DNA of 64,000 nucleotides from NCBI GenBank assembly GCA_013400155.1, contig VXBM01000093.1:1005127-1069126 (forward strand). Reading direction: 5' to 3'. The notes beneath the pieces were generated by a model. That model did no database searches. It was not told the DNA's origin and saw nothing but the letters and a program-made list of their open reading frames with translations. Position numbers and translations under genes: made by a program. Of this stretch, positions 1 through 14,290 are shown piece after piece (position 1 is the first letter of the stretch; each line of letters opens with the position of its first letter). The stretch comes from Helopsaltes ochotensis (Eukaryota > Chordata > Aves > Passeriformes > Locustellidae).

Positions 1-1270
1 CAGGCATCCCGGGGCCACGGGGACTCCTTGGGCTGTGTTTGGAACTTCCTCCTAGAGGGAATGGGAAGCCCTGCAGTGATCTGCAGCAGCGTGCTCTGGG
101 CTTGGCAGGGTCTCCCAAAGCCTCCAAATTCCCGTCACCGAGATGACGGCTGGATCAGGAGCAGGATCACATCCTGAACAGTGATTACAGCTCACATTTT
201 ATGACTTAGCCACAAATTCCAGCCCTGTGTTAACTGCCCTTGCATTGACAGTCACTGGCCCAAACCAGTTAGTCTGCCTCGATGGCCTTTAATGGAGCGT
301 GCCATGAGTGACTCCAGCCTCTCACAGTCTAATATACCATAGATAAGTGCTTGGAAATCCTAGAAAAGAAGAATTTTAAAGCAATTTTTTCAGGCCTCAT
401 GAAGATCCTTTTGCCATGGTTGGTTTTATTTTCTTGCTAGCAGGTGTTTGTGCACAATTTGCTTAAAGAAGCCACTCACCTGCCAGGCAGCCCGTCATGG
501 GAATGTAAGACACTGAGCAGATACCTTGTCTTGCTCTGGGATTCCTGCTTCTGCTCTTCCAGATCCTGTGGCCCCATTAGTATAAAACCAGAGCTTTCCC
601 TGGAAATCTTACAGCAGCTTTTCTGTCCTGTCAGTTGATATTTTGAACCTACACTATCAGGAAATGAGAAGCGAAAGAGGCTTTTTAATTTTTTTTAATT
701 TATTTTTTAAACAAAAATAGTCTTTTCTAAATGAGTAACAAAAGCCTCTTGTTACAAATAATTTAGATGTTTTTCCCCCACTCCCCTTTCTGAAAATTGA
801 AAGTCCAATAACTCATTAAACAGAAACTTGGGGGAAGATTCTTTGGGAAGCTTTCATGACGGGACAGAGAATATCTCCAAAATCTTTTCCTAAAAAATGG
901 CCTGCTCTGTAACACCTGTGCCTGGAACTAAAAACAAATATTTGTTTGTTTAAAGAATGCTTGGAAAAATCATTTTCAGGCCAGCTGTGGATTAAAGGTT
1001 GGGATTTGGGGTTTACTTGTTTGTGGTTTTTTCCTCATAGCCTTGTTGTTTCTTTGCTGTAGACTTATTTTCCTTTCTGCAGCTTCTCTCTCTCTCTCAC
1101 ACCAGTTGAGTTCCTTCCAACATCTGCTCCACACTCTGACAAAAGGGCCTGCAGTGGGAGCTGCCTGGATCTAATTTTGTAGGGTGATGGGCAGTTTACT
1201 CCTGCAGATCTCCACGGTGTCTCTGCATGTGTTTCACCTTTTTCCCACGAACCCAGTGAACTCCCTGGAC

Positions 1271-1289
1271 TTTTTTTTTTTTTTTTTTT
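1271..1289. repeat. Poly-T run (19 T)
   Basis: Uninterrupted T homopolymer followed by an A+T-rich stretch. No recognisable retroposon body lies next to it. Confidence 0.8.
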
Positions 1290-4200
1290 AAATATATTAG
1301 ATGGGATTTTGACTAGGGTTTTTTTAAGTGTTTTCTTGCCTGATTGCTGGAGGCTGAGCAGGTGAACAAAAACACCTGGACCAAAAAAAAAAAAAGAAAA
1401 GAAAAGAAGTTAACATTAAACCAGATAGGGTTGTTTATTGAGCTTTGAGTCTCTGGCAAATAGTTGACTGTAGCTATATTAAATTACCTTCTGCAAGTAT
1501 CTAGTCTTCCTTTAAAACCCAGCCTCATAATTTGCTCAATACTGATTCTGCATCAGTTCCCCTTCCACATTTCCCATTTTGAAACATAGGCATTATACTG
1601 AGTTTTTCCCTGTGATAGTATGGCTGATAATAAATTTTATCACCCTTTTACCTCTCAAAGGGGCCATTTGTAAATGGGTCCTTACTTTTGCTGTATTCAC
1701 CGCTGGTATTTTTTTCCTGCTTAGTTAAACAGTGTGATTTTTGCAGTGGGTAGGTTGTTCAGCAACTTTTCTTTCCCACCAAGGATACAAATTATTGAAA
1801 GGAGAAGTAGTATGAAAATAGAAGCACTTTTAAGAGAATAAAGCAGGTGACATGTAAGCTTAATTTCTATGATGGATGCATCTGCAATATGAAGGCAACA
1901 TTCAGAAAGTTTTCTTGGAGCTGCTCTGGAGTTTACTCATCTTCTGACACTCAGGGTAGCAGCTTTCAGATTCACTCACAGACCCTTTCTTTATGTTTAT
2001 GAAACAGCTCTACCACATGAAATGGTAGAAGAGAATGTCAGGGCAAATAAAGAAATTGGTAAGCTCTGTCATGGTCGGATAGTTGTGGTTTTTTTGTCAC
2101 TGTCTGAATTACAAGTAAGTGCTTTCCATGTTGATTCACTCTGCATTGTCCCCAGCTTTGGGACGGCCGCTGTGCTTTCCTCAGCATTGAAGGTGAAGAG
2201 AGTTCATGATCTGGCAACTATCAGTAGTACATGAAGGGAAACTGCTTCATCTAGAGACAAAGCCTAATTCTTCTGTGTGTTTGTTCTTCACTGCCTGTAG
2301 CTGGACTTGTCTGCCAGGACTGCCCATGGTGGAACTCTCATTCAGGGGCTGCAAAGCCTGAGGAATCTCTCTTTGAAACATTTAAGAAGTGGTGCAAAAA
2401 TTCAGTGTGAAGCAGCAGCCATAATTCCACATGCCTGGTTGCTGGTATCCTTGTGGCCAGCTGCAGAAGCACGACCTGAAAGGGGATGCTCCTCCATGGA
2501 GAGATGGTTCAGTCAACAGGAGATGTAGGAAGGGTTCCTGTGTTTTGGGCAAACCCAGGCCATGCCTATTAAAGGAGGTAGAGCTGTAGGTGTCCATTCG
2601 TGTGCTGTGTATTCTGCAGGAATCTCGATGGCTGTGGCACCAGAGGAGAATTCTCCTCGTTATTTTTTTCCAACTCCTTCCAAAACTGTGGTTGAAAAGC
2701 AGTGGAAATGAATGCTGTTATCATCACCACACACACAGGATGTTGAAAAGCGGGATTTCTCTTCCTGCTTTTTCCCAGGTTACAAATGTGTTTGTACTCC
2801 AAGATGAATCAAAAAAGCAACATTTAGAAGGTTTTGGAACAGAAATTACGGCCTGCTCCAAAATGAACCTCAGCGGAAACCTGACTTTGTTTCCATCTTG
2901 GGGATGACCAAACACTGCCAAGCACTGAAGATAGCAGATTGGCCATCATGCAGCAGTATGATCTGTGGAATCATTTTAATATTGATTTTAATACTTTTAA
3001 ATGGCATTTCATTCAAAATTGAGTGCTATTCAAAAACTAAATGAATGCTATTAGAAATCATTACAATTCTAACAGTGACGTTATGGTGTCCAACTGATTG
3101 AAATTGAATTTTGCCTTTCAATAATTTTGTCAAAATCAACATCATCTGCAAAATGTTTTGGATCTCTGACAGCAATTCCTGGAAGAAAAATACCGCTTTA
3201 AAAATTATTTAATTAGGCAGTTTCAATGTGTATTGTGAAAATTATTAGCACTTTAGGTCTGCAAGAGAAAAGCACTGTGGAATTTAATAGCAAATTTGTT
3301 CTAATGAAGTGCAACTTCTAATCAATAAATTACTGTTATTCTGCTTCACCATTTTTCTCCACATCCTCCAGCAGCTGAGTACCAGCTGGGCTGGAATTGC
3401 TCTCATTGATATGACTGGATGCAGACAGCTAACTTGGGTGTGTTTTAACCTACTTTGTACTTGTCTTCATCTTTACTCTCGTTTTCACATGGACTCCTGC
3501 TACAAACCATCCCCTGGATGATAGGACAGGGGGATCTGACAAACACACTTTCTTTTGTGGGTTTACGAGGCTGAGCAGTGAAAGGATTGTTTTCATTACT
3601 AACATCCTGGTGTAGTAAAATACCAAATTTAATGCATATGACGATTGTTATATTACTTAATCCACCGTTTGCCTTCTAATTTAGTTTGATTTTGCCTTGT
3701 TATTTGCTATGTTAGAGGAAGGCTACAACTCAGCTGTTTGGCACACCCTCCTGTACCATCAGAGGTACTTTAGTCTCACACGCCGAGGGAGCCTCCAGCT
3801 GGGAGACCTGGCGGGACAGTGATCCCATCAGCCTGTCCTGGCTGCCCTGGGCCAAGGAGGCATCTGGTGTCAATTTTGTCAGACCTCTCCATCAGCTCGG
3901 TGCCTTTTCCTTTCAGGGAAGGCAGGTTCACAAGATGACACCAGGAAAGCGAAGAGCTGGGGCTTTCCTGTGGCTTTTGTGCAGCTGATGTGGCTCAAAG
4001 CTCAGGAAAAGCCACCAGACTTTGTGGTAAAGACCAGAAGTGCGAGCAGCATGTGTGGGGAAGTCAGTTTGTGGATCTTCTGTGGTTCTTGGGAGGCTGC
4101 TTTCTATTAAAATGGTTTTTATTATGTGACATTGCCAAACCTGAGAGCAAGAGATATTTTTTCTTTCACACTTGAGAGGGTGTGAGAAAGCAGAGCCAGG

Positions 4201-5203
4201 CATTGTACTGCTCATCACAGAAGGGCAAGATTCTGTCCAGCAGGAGGATATCTAAGTGAGCTTTGCTCTGCATCTTCAACAGCAAAATGGAAGCCTTCCC
4301 CAGCCAAACAAGCTCCACTGAAAGTTAATTTATCTGTAATGCTCCTCTCAGGGCACTGAGCATCCTCCAGTCTGTGCTGAGACAAGCCTGGCTACTCCTG
4401 GTAGGAGAAATTATCATGGAATAATCTGTGGTGTTGTAGGTCTTGGTGAGGTTGGTGGAGTTTGGTATCATGAGTTGCAAGAAAGGTTTTGAATGGTGCT
4501 GATCCTCTGGTTCTCATCATTTTGGAATCAAATAAGCCAGTTGTCTGTAGACAGGCCAATCCTGAATTCATTGAAGGACTGAGCTCCAGGGTGCTGTCCT
4601 GGCTACAAACCAATGGGCAGTAGGACACTGCTCCAACTCAAATCACATCCAAATCTCTTACATGTGTGTGTTCAGGGAGGGAGTGGTTTTTGGGGTTTTT
4701 TGTTTGGTTAGATAAAGGAATGTTTAGTAAATAGCTGCTGGGATCCAGGATAATGCTATGGTGTTTTCTTTGGGTTGTTTTTGTTTGGTTTTTTTTCTGT
4801 GGGATTTTCTTGTGGTGGACAAAATTATTTCAGTGGCGTTTTAGGAAAGAATTCACATTGCAGAAGTGAGGATAGGATGATTGGACTCCCTTTTATTTTA
4901 AGGATAAACAGGATTCAGCCCATCAGAGATGAGATGTTTGCATGTGGCCATTCAGTTTGTGTGCCACACATGTGATCAATTTAACCAGGGGAGGATTTAG
5001 GCAGGGTGGGGAGGCCGATGTTTCTTCTGACATGTGGAATGTTAAGCCACAAAAATGCAACCACAAAATCAGCAGATTAGAATTCCCATTTGTAAGGAAT
5101 AAATAATCATTATGGTGAGATAGTCCATGGGGGATTAACACGGCTGCTTCCAATTCTGTTGTTCTGTTGTTCGATCTGCTATGACATTTTTTCCATGCAT
5201 GTA

Positions 5204-5252
5204 TCTTCCTCTCTTTTTTTTTTCTTTCCTTTTTTTTTTTTTTTCTTTTTCC
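5204..5252. repeat. Polypyrimidine tract
   Basis: About 49 bases of almost pure T with scattered C. It could be an old retroposon tail read in antisense or a simple low-complexity run; no adjacent element was recognised. Confidence 0.75.
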
Positions 5253-8200
5253 TGGTGGTATTGTAGTTATCACAGTGATTTATGGGAATGTGTGCAACTT
5301 TGGGAGCTTTGTCTGTGTACATACCTCTTGTTTTCCTCCTTGCTTGTAATTATGTTATGCACCTGTTGCTCCCCATCGGGGCCCACGTGCTCGGGGAGCC
5401 GATGCTCACGTTTGGGTTGGTTTACTCACTTTTACAACATTTGTTAGTTGCATCTGATAGATCTGTTCTGGCTTCGTGCCAAGGAGCTGCCTAGCAGCAT
5501 AAATCATCCTTGCACCGAAGAGAAGAGCACGGTATCTGTTTCAGGTTCCCACCCACCAGAGCCTCATAAATCTACACAAATGTTTCAAGAAACAGGTTCG
5601 ATTGTTTGGAATGAGCTAATGCTGCAAAGACCTTCTTAGTCCCGAGCCGAGCCTGGGACTCTGGCTCCGCAGGCTTATAGGGTTAACTCAGATTTATAGG
5701 AAATGTCTACATCACTCTTTAAAAGCAAGCTAAGAGCAGTGGAGAGCACGTTGTCTTCTCAGTCTCCCTGAGCACGTCCTGGTGGTGCTGAGTTCCTGAT
5801 GTCCTGTTAACTGCCCTGTTAACCTGCCTGGCATGTGCAGGCGTGTCTGCAGCTTCAGAGAGGAAGCCTCCGAACAGGGGTGTTGAAAGCATTCCCTGCC
5901 TTTTCTCAGAACTCTGTGTGTGTGTTTCCTTAGTTTTCCTTTTAGTCCAAAGGCTTTCAGAAATTTTCCTATCATCCCTCCGTCAAAGATGTGCTTGATG
6001 GCAGAGTGTCTCCACTCTCAGCATTTGACAAATAGGATTCTTTTCTCTTCTGATATGGTCGATGCAACTGATGGTGATGATGCCAAACCAAGGAGGCTTG
6101 GTTGGGTCTGTGGCATTTTTAAAAGAAATTATCCTCATGGAGTTGTGAACCTTTAAGTAGGTCCTGCTCCAGAAATAATACAGTTAAGGCATTTGTATTC
6201 GAAAAACTGTCTGTAGAACATTCATTAGCGTTGGGCAAGGAGTCAGGGGTGGTGAACCATCCTTGGACTTTGCCATAGTTGTGGGACTGTGTCGTGAGGA
6301 ACCGTCCCCCTAAATGTAGGTGACAGAGGGCTCTATTGCTAGATCTGATACCATGAAACATCCTGAGTTTTACACAGAAGAGAATAATCTTTTAGGGGAA
6401 TCTGAAGAAGTTTTACCTCTCACACTGTTTATGCAAACCTCAGCAAAAGAGGAGAGCATGCAGTAACAGACCACTGCTGCTTTGGGACAGTCGTGTCAAG
6501 AAGGGAGGGAGCTGCTGAACCCTCTTCTGTTAATTGCTCCTTCTAGTGGTTCCACAGAAAGTTCTGACACGTGCACAGAAGATAAGTTCATCAGTGGCTC
6601 ATTAAAGTTATGATTGAGGTGTAGCCCCTGGTTCAGCAATTCCCTGAAGCAGGGAGAGTGGAAGGATATGCTGAGAAATGCTCCTCTGGGACATATGTCT
6701 TTTTTCTGTTATTTCTCTAAGTGCAGAGATACTGAGTCAATCATGAGCCAGTTACTACTGGGGAAAATGGCTTGCTTGTTGATTTTAAAATATAAAATCC
6801 TTTGGGTTTATATCCCTTTATGTAGTAAAATGAAATTTATTTATATCCCTAAATGTAGTAAAAGAAATGCTGGGTATCTCTATATACAGCCTCTCCTGTT
6901 TACAAACAGATGTGGTACTGCCTGAAGTCAGAATTTGATATAAAATGATCAAAAAAGGTCAAAATTAGCCTTGTAAAATTCTCATAACAATTGCATGACA
7001 GAAAACTGGCCGAGTACCTCACCAGTGCTCCCCAGCCTGTGATTTCAGAGGTGATTAAATGAAAATGCAGCTTGGCTTGTTTAAGTGTAGAGGGCTCTTT
7101 TCCTCTGCTTGCAGTTGTTGCTATGTGAGAGACGCTGTGGCTCTGCCTCTGAGGCCGTGAGGCCAATTTTTAGGCTCTCTAGTAAAATACTTCATTACTT
7201 AAATATGTATTGTCTTTGGGGAGCACGTCTCTCCTCTCCCCTCCCTAATACACTTCATCATAAACTTCTGCAAAAATGTATAAATAAATAAAATAATCCA
7301 GGTTCCTTTTTCTTAAACAAGAATTTAACTAAATGGAAGTTAGATCCCTTTGGAATACAGAAAAGCAACTTTAAAGACACTCTAGACATGGGCTTTAAGG
7401 ATTTCCTTTCCTCTTTTTGCTTAATAGACTCCAATCCTAGGACTGTATTTCTCTGCTTCAATGCTAAAAGACTCCTTAAAAGAGGCAATATTCAAAGGCC
7501 TAACCCAGACATTTTATGGGATGTCATACATTTTCAGCTGTTCATAACATAAAAAATAAAATAAAATAGTGCAGGTTACTTTATCAAAGAGAAAGTTGAT
7601 TTGTAATTCCCAGGGTAGAATTATGAAAATACCTTGAGAGCATTACAGGAACAGACATTTATGAGAAGTAATAAAATTAGCTGACCGCAGTACAAATTTG
7701 CTGAATGCTTTTGGAGGAGAAAATATGTTCCTTCCCCCACTGCCCAGAGAAAATCAGACAAAAACTGTCAGTTTGTGAGGCCTTTTCTGCAACAAATCAG
7801 AGCCATTCTTTAGGAGACTGGTGTTTTTGCATTGTTACTCTGGAAAAATGTAGACTCCATCTTCCTCCCTCTGAAACATCAGAAAAAGAGATAATGGTAT
7901 TGACAGGAGCAGCACTGAATGTTAGCAGGGCTTTGTATATGCAGATGTTTCTCAGCCTCCATCCCCAGGATGATGCTTCAGTGGTCCAGTGGTCTTCAGG
8001 ATGAGGGGGGAAGGATAGAAAGAGTTAGAAAGGTGTCAAAAATGTTGGTGTGTGCTGGGTGCCTTCAGGTCTACAGAAGATCCAGCTGCTCTCCTGCTGA
8101 ACTACCTTGAACTGCTGTGTTCAGAAGGACACTGAACACAGATGTCCCAAAAAATACCAGAACCAGGAGGGACAGTGTCATCTGCTCCTGCCCTGCAGAT

Positions 8201-9129
8201 GACCAGTAATGTGGAGTCCATTAAAATCCATCCTCATGGCACCTGGAGTCATCTTAAGGACATGGTGGGATCTCTCTCCACCTCCCTTTTGATGAGCTCC
8301 TCCAGTAGTTTGTACTTGCAGCTGAATAAATAAATAAACAGATGACATACCTGCTTTCTGTTTGACATGTGTCTCGTCTCACTTCTGACTGAGTTGTGCC
8401 TTTCTCTGCTAAAATTAGGAATCTGTCCATTTCCACAAGTTTTCCTAGCAAAGACATGCAGAATTGCAGTCAGTCCATCTCCATCTCACACTACATTGAC
8501 CAACTTAAATCTTCTACTGCCAAGCTTGTTTCCTGGTCCTTGAATTATCCTGTTGATCTTCTTTCTATTTGTGGTTTCTTAAGAAAACAAGGTTTATTTA
8601 TTGAAAGTGCATTTGTGTCTGCCTGGTCCCTCTTCTCTCCCTCCCCATTAATTTCATAAAGGCAGGTACAGTCTTAAAGATCTTTAAGCTGCACTTTACC
8701 TGAAGACACACATCCAGGACGACGAGGGAAATCCTGGTAGTGCCCTAATGAAGGAAAATCAGGAGCTCAGTTGCTATTAGACATCAAAAAATCCACACTG
8801 GAGCGACCTGCCCCAACAAGTTTTCTTGAGTCTCGTTGCTCCTGAAGGTGCATTTTTTTTGAAGGCACATCCCTGGAGCTGTGCATGACGGCGACAGCTC
8901 AGTCTCCCTATGCTCAGATACTGAGCCAGGTATCCTGTACATCCAGCCAGGAGAGCAGTGCGACGAGAGCGGGGTCAGTGGTCAGAAATTACCATCCAGG
9001 TTCACCTTTCTTCTACCTGCTATCCCCCATCTGCAAAAGTCTCTCTGAGTGTTGGTGTGTTCCCTTCACTTCAAGAGGCAAATCTGTTCAGATGGCTCCA
9101 TGTCTTCAGAATTTGTCATCCTGACAGTC

Positions 9130-9235
9130 TCTCGTGCATGTGGATTTTATTTGCAGCATTTCGAGAACTTCCAAATCATGGATGAAAATGTTGACTAGTG
9201 TTGGGCTTGTTACCAATCTCTATAATTTTTTTTTT
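9130..9235 (-). mobile_element. Possible very old CR1/L3-type LINE relic
   Basis: Read on the minus strand, 9158-9217 recalls the part of CR1-type reverse transcriptases that encodes a FNIFIxDL-like peptide (here close to VNIFIHDLE after allowing a frameshift). The similarity is short and the reading frame is broken, so this is a weak call; a profile search against CR1/L3 consensus sequences would decide it. Confidence 0.25.
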
Positions 9236-12200
9236 TGCTAGAAAAAGCTCCCATCACAGATGGTTCTCCGTTTTTATGGCTACTTTTTGACATTTTTCAG
9301 TATAGTCAATTTTCAAACTGTTTGAGGTGTTTTCTATTAATGTTATGTATTTCTAGTTCTATAAGCAGAACCTTAAGCCCCCTTGGCTTACTACTGTAAA
9401 TAGACATTTTACCAACTAATGCTGAAAAATGTCAGAAAGGAAACAAGTCTTTTTTGGCATGATTATTTTCTCTAATGTCGTGTTGACCATCACAAATTAT
9501 CTTACTCCTTTCCTGAGGATCTTCTCTACTCAGTATTCTATAGCATATCCTGTTCTTCGTCGAGGATCTATTCCTAACTAGCTCTTTCAACCGAAGTCAC
9601 CTAACCTGATAAAATAACTGAGTTAAACTTGAATTTTTACTACGTTTCCCCTGTATCCTGAGCACTCTATAATGCCATAGATGGCACTGGAAAAAAAGGA
9701 GTGTTTGCGATGCCAAGTACTTTAACAGCAGAAGGAAACTGAAACTTAAATGCATTTCTTTTTCTCAGGTCCGGATTTAATCTTCTTTTCTGATTCCTTG
9801 CCTAATTTATTGCAGAATCTCTTACTTGTTCAATTAAATTTTTTTGAGTGCTTAGCAAAATTACTTAAGTGAGCGAACATATGCCTTCAGGATATGTACG
9901 TGTTTCCTGGGCTAAATGTGATTTCCTTTTTGTCTTCCACTGATTAATCATTCTGGTTCTCCCTCTACCTAAATCTAGTTAATGAGCCAACTTTCTTTAA
10001 TCTCATGTGAAATTTACTGTATGTCCCATCAATAGCATTGTTCATAAATCTTATGTTTCCTTCTAGTTAATAAGAAACAACATCTCTGTGCTGGGCTGGA
10101 GCTCTGGCTGGAGCAGATTTCCATCTTCTTCTGTCTTTGCTCTTTCTCAGAATAATCTTTGCAGGTTGGTGAAGAACTTACACTTCATCTCTGCAACCCT
10201 GCAGTGCAGCCTGTGCTGGTGTTTGTGGAGGGTTCAAACACTCAATCCAAGAGCATGTTCTGATGGATAGCACTCTGAAGACCTAAAAGACAACTAAAGC
10301 AAGTCTTTGATGGTAAAAAAATGGATTTGCTAATCTGAAAGGCTTCTTCTCTGTGAAGTGAAGCCCATTTTTCAAAGGTTTTCCTACTCAGAAGAATCAT
10401 AGGGTGTTCTCTAGTCTTCATCTGAAGCTTTTCCACCACTTCTTCAGTCTCCTTGCCTGCCTTTGATCCCTGTGTATATTAGAAATAACAGAAAAGAGGA
10501 GCTTGTTTTCTCTTTCATTAGTGAAATTATAACAAAAGAAAATAATTGAAAAAATAGCTTTTAAAATTCAGAGACACTCTATAAACTGTGGGTGTGCACA
10601 TATATGTATATAAAATATATGTGTCTATACCCATATATGACTTGTGTAAAATATATCTCCATGCAAAACTAGTTGTAGAATAACGTCTTCTCACATTCAT
10701 ATATTTTGACTTTCTCAATTATTTCACACCCCTCAAAAAAGGTCCACAAGAACAAGTTCTTATTTCCTGCTCTTTCTACTCCTTTGCTATTTTGCTTCTT
10801 TTTAAAAGCATCTGAAGAGTTTGCTGCCTGTCTTTCAAGCAGAAAGCAATAGCAAAGCTAAAGAACGGCAAAACATAATCCTAAAATATTCAGGGAACCC
10901 TGTTGATGTTCCTAATGTAATAGTGTGCTTGTTAAATTTTTAATATGTTGGGAGTTTTGTTCCGTAGTATCTTTAAACAAGTCCCAATTACAAATTTAAG
11001 GTGCTCATTATGTTTTATTCTTGATACACAATTTTAGGCGGCTTATATTTTCTGTTTGTTCCAGAGAGAATTCCTGAAATCCAGATTCAATTGCAGTGCT
11101 GCTCAATCAATATAATTATGCTAAAAGCAGAACTAATTCTCATGCCTAAAACTATTGTTTTGCAATGCCATGGTAATTTGGGTCGAGTTTGGAAAAAAAT
11201 CATGGAAGTATCTTCCTTCTTCAGTGTTTTCTGTATCTCAGAAAATTCAAATATGCCTTATGGTGTATTAAAAGTGAGGGAGTTTGATTTTTATTATTTT
11301 ACAAAAGAAAATTTCTGAGTATATTACAAAAGAATGTAGAAACCCAAGAACAAAGTATCTAATCTACGATTTGACTGATGAAAAAGAATTTTGCAAATAC
11401 ATTTCAAAACTTTTGTCCTGGACAAACAAAACCAGGTTTCTGTTTTATTTCCTTTTTTAATTGTTCGCTTGTTTGGGTTTTTTAAAATTGATTTACTGAA
11501 ATGTTTGTGAACTAGAAAAAGCAGAATCAGTATCTGCACATCTGTCAGGGTACTCAATGCACAGTATATTTTCTTGTAAAAGAAGCAATTGGGATATGAC
11601 AAATGCTTTTCCCTGCTGGCATCTCTCTTTGTTATTCTTATTGATTGACACGAAGGCTAGACGGGTTCCTGGCTCCATTGAACTTGGTATCACACTATGT
11701 TGAATAAGATGTGGCTCCTGTGTTAATATGGTTTTGAAAGACTTAAAGCAGAGTGTGTCAGATTTTGCAATTCATTTCAGTGAAATAATTATTGCTCATT
11801 CTGCGGTCACAAGGAAAAGCATTTAAGATATACATATAATCATACATATTTCTTGATCTAGGGGCTGCAGAAATGAGGCCTTAATGCTGTTTATCATCTT
11901 GGGGGACATTAAAGTGATGGGAGTGGAAGGGCTGTTTAAGTTACAGCAATCTAATTATACCCAGAGGAGAGAGTACCACAGCTGGCTGGGGAAATCTCCT
12001 GTGGATCCAAATTGCATCTTTTTCAGTTAAAGAATCAGCATCTTTCATTAGCTGAGCAACCAAACTGTTTTAAATACAGTTCATACCCATGGAAAGTAGG
12101 AAGGTTTGTCTTGGGTGAGTGTGTTCAGATTCTTTAGTATCTCAAAAAGGAAACTCCTTGAGTTTTATTTTTTCTTCTTTTCTGTAGCTGCCAGCAGCAC

Positions 12201-13443
12201 CACAGGTACTGAATTACTCCATCTCAACAGGAGCAGAAGGGGTTTGTGTTGGATTTGCTCAGTGGTGCAGTTTTAAATTGTAGATCGCGTTCCGTGGTGC
12301 ATCTTAAAATACCCATTCGCTATTCTCTCCACAAACACTTCTTGTTTGTTTCTTCTCAAATTCAACTGTGGTGACGAGGTGGGAAGTCTGAATGAAAGGT
12401 GGGAGTTTGCCATAACTGATCAGTGTTAGATCAGATAGGAGACACATAAAACACTGGATATTGTGCTCTAATGAAAATAATAAAATATTTTAGATTTCTG
12501 AGGGCAACTAAAATAAAGGAGAAATAATGATTTATTGCCTCTAACATGTTTAAAATATTTCTGATTTGTTTCTGAAACTTACAAGACTTCATTTATAAGT
12601 TTAAGTAGCCAAGCTTAGATTTACCTCTGTTTTCAAATGCTTGCCAGGCTTTCCTTGGGACAACCACTGCATTTTATTGTGTGTGTTTGTACATGTGCAT
12701 AGATATAGATACAGATTAAATGTCACCAATAACCAGTTCCCCAGGTCACGGCCTACTTAACAAAATGACTGTTCAATCTGGGAGTGCTTTCTTTAGGATA
12801 GAGTTTCTGCCTGTTTTCAAGGTAAGACAGAACAGTCAAATATTTATGAATGTTACAACATTCCAGATTTCCTTTCCAAGGCTACTTGAGGCCACTTGAA
12901 GAAGTAAATCTGTCGTGGTGATGGAGACAAGCTTCATTTGCACGCTTCCTTTCATCTCTCTCCAAACAAACGGTTCATTCACACTTCCTAGGTCAGTGGT
13001 AGCAGCCGGGCTTGGTTTCTCCGTGGAAGGAGCAGGACTGCTTGTGGTCATTCACACAATGCTGGTGTATTACTGAAGAAAGGATTCGCACAATCCAGGC
13101 ACATGCTATCTTTGCTCCTCTTTTCATGCTTTTGATACGCTCAAGAGGACTGGTAATCACTGAGACCCTGGGAATATTTATGTGTATACCTGGCAATCGT
13201 GCAGACTGGTGAGCTGCCTTTCTTGTACAACTGCTCTGCAGATGTTTCTCCATTACAAAGTACTCAGGGACATTTCCCTGAGGTAGTCACAACTACAGCA
13301 ATGGCTAATGAATTGTGGTTGTTCTGTTAAAGGCCAGATTTGGAGTTGTGACTCTGAGTTGCAGGATGACCTTTTTAGTGTCTTTCCAATCCTCCCACCT
13401 CTATGCCTTTTGTGCTTATATTGGTGCTTTCTTTAGTCCTTAA
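9236..13443. other. A+T-rich intronic DNA, no gene seen
   Basis: A+T-rich sequence with short open frames only. It holds the left copy of a dispersed direct repeat (10626-10788) and a TATA-rich stretch near 10.6 kb. Confidence 0.5.
10626..10788 (+). repeat. Dispersed direct repeat, left copy
   Basis: Closely matches 14769-14952 in the same orientation. Shared exact blocks include TCTCCATGCAAAACTAGTTG, CCACAAGAACAAGTTCTTAT and TTTCCTGCTCTT. By eye most aligned bases agree. The right copy has an extra C/A-rich insert in the middle. I do not recognise the family: it could be a local duplication or two members of an undescribed repeat. Confidence 0.9.
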
Positions 13444-14290
13444 TGAATCTTAGAATTGTTTTGGTTGGATAAGACCTTTGAGATCAACCAATATACCTGG
13501 TAATCCATCAGTGCTAAGTCCACCACTAAACCATGTCCCCAGTGGCCACATCTACAGGTCTTTTAAATACCTTCAGGATGGTGACTCCATCACTGTCCTG
13601 GGCAGCCTGTGCCAAGGCTTTACAATTCATTTGTGAAGAAATTTTTTCCATTATCCCATCTAAACCTCCCCTGGCACAATTTGAGGCCATTTGTTCTTGT
13701 TCTATTCCTTGCTACTTGAGTAGGGCTTGATCTCCACCAGAGTTCAACCTTCTTCCAGGGACCTGGAAGAGTGTGATAAGGTCATTTTAGCACTTGTGTG
13801 TGTTAAAGTGGTGTAGCAGGTCACTGACCATTCCCCTTGCATTAAGGAGGCTTCATTCTTCTTTCACATCCCTATCTTCCAGCTCAGGGGTCTGGTACAA
13901 AACAATTGATTGTCCCATTAAAGGCAAAGGCGGCATTGAGTGCATCAGCTTTTTCCTTAGTCACTGCATTTCCCCTCCCATCCAATAAAGGCTGGTGATT
14001 CCCCTTAGCCCTCCGGCTGCTGCAAATGTATTTATAGAAACCTTTTTTAATTGTATTTTATTGCAGTAGCCAGATTAATTTCTAGTTAGGCTTTGGCGCT
14101 TTTAATTTTCTCTATGTGTAACCTCACCATATTCTTGTAGTTCTCCTGAGTTGCCTGTCCCTTCTTCCAAAGGTCATAAACTCTTCTTTTTTTCCTGAAT
14201 TCCAGCCAAAGCTCTGTGTTCAGCCAGGCCAGTCTTCTTCCCTGCCAGCTTGTTCTTTGATGGGGAAGATGGAGTGACAACTCCATGTAT
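13444..14290 (-). mobile_element. CR1 LINE, minus strand, internally deleted and inactive
   Basis: The left part (13444-13785), read on the minus strand, is a CR1 3' untranslated end: it matches the usual text for gaining a tract such as GGTTGGA near the terminus, 'GGTGGAGTCACC'-like motifs and a GTTTAGTGGTGGACTT-like block. The right part (about 13790-14290) is CR1 ORF2 sequence from the linker between endonuclease and reverse transcriptase; 14086-14286 encodes peptides such as RRLAWLNTELWLEFRKKRR and VYDLWKKGQATQENY, typical of avian CR1. The reverse transcriptase region that should lie between the two parts is absent, with a junction near 13785-13791. A TAA replaces the expected Gln codon right after KSAKA (about 14083-14085), and the 5' end is truncated, so the copy is dead. 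Two nested insertions are an alternative to one deleted element. Confidence 0.9.

Larger units (their letters stand above)
1..9129. other. Intronic unique DNA, nothing coding recognised
   Basis: Presumed upstream intron of the TIKI gene. It contains a 19-T run (1271-1289), a short TC-rich tract near 1085-1100, a long pyrimidine tract (5204-5252) and many short chance open frames (60-105 codons), none with family motifs or convincing splice sites. Assignment to the intron is inference from the exon found downstream on the same strand; the 5' exons were not seen. Confidence 0.5.

Noticed and set aside
12362..12376. Codons for FNCGD, recalling a conserved NCGD motif of TIKI proteases
   Set aside because: Flanking residues do not fit the family and a stop follows soon; a chance match.
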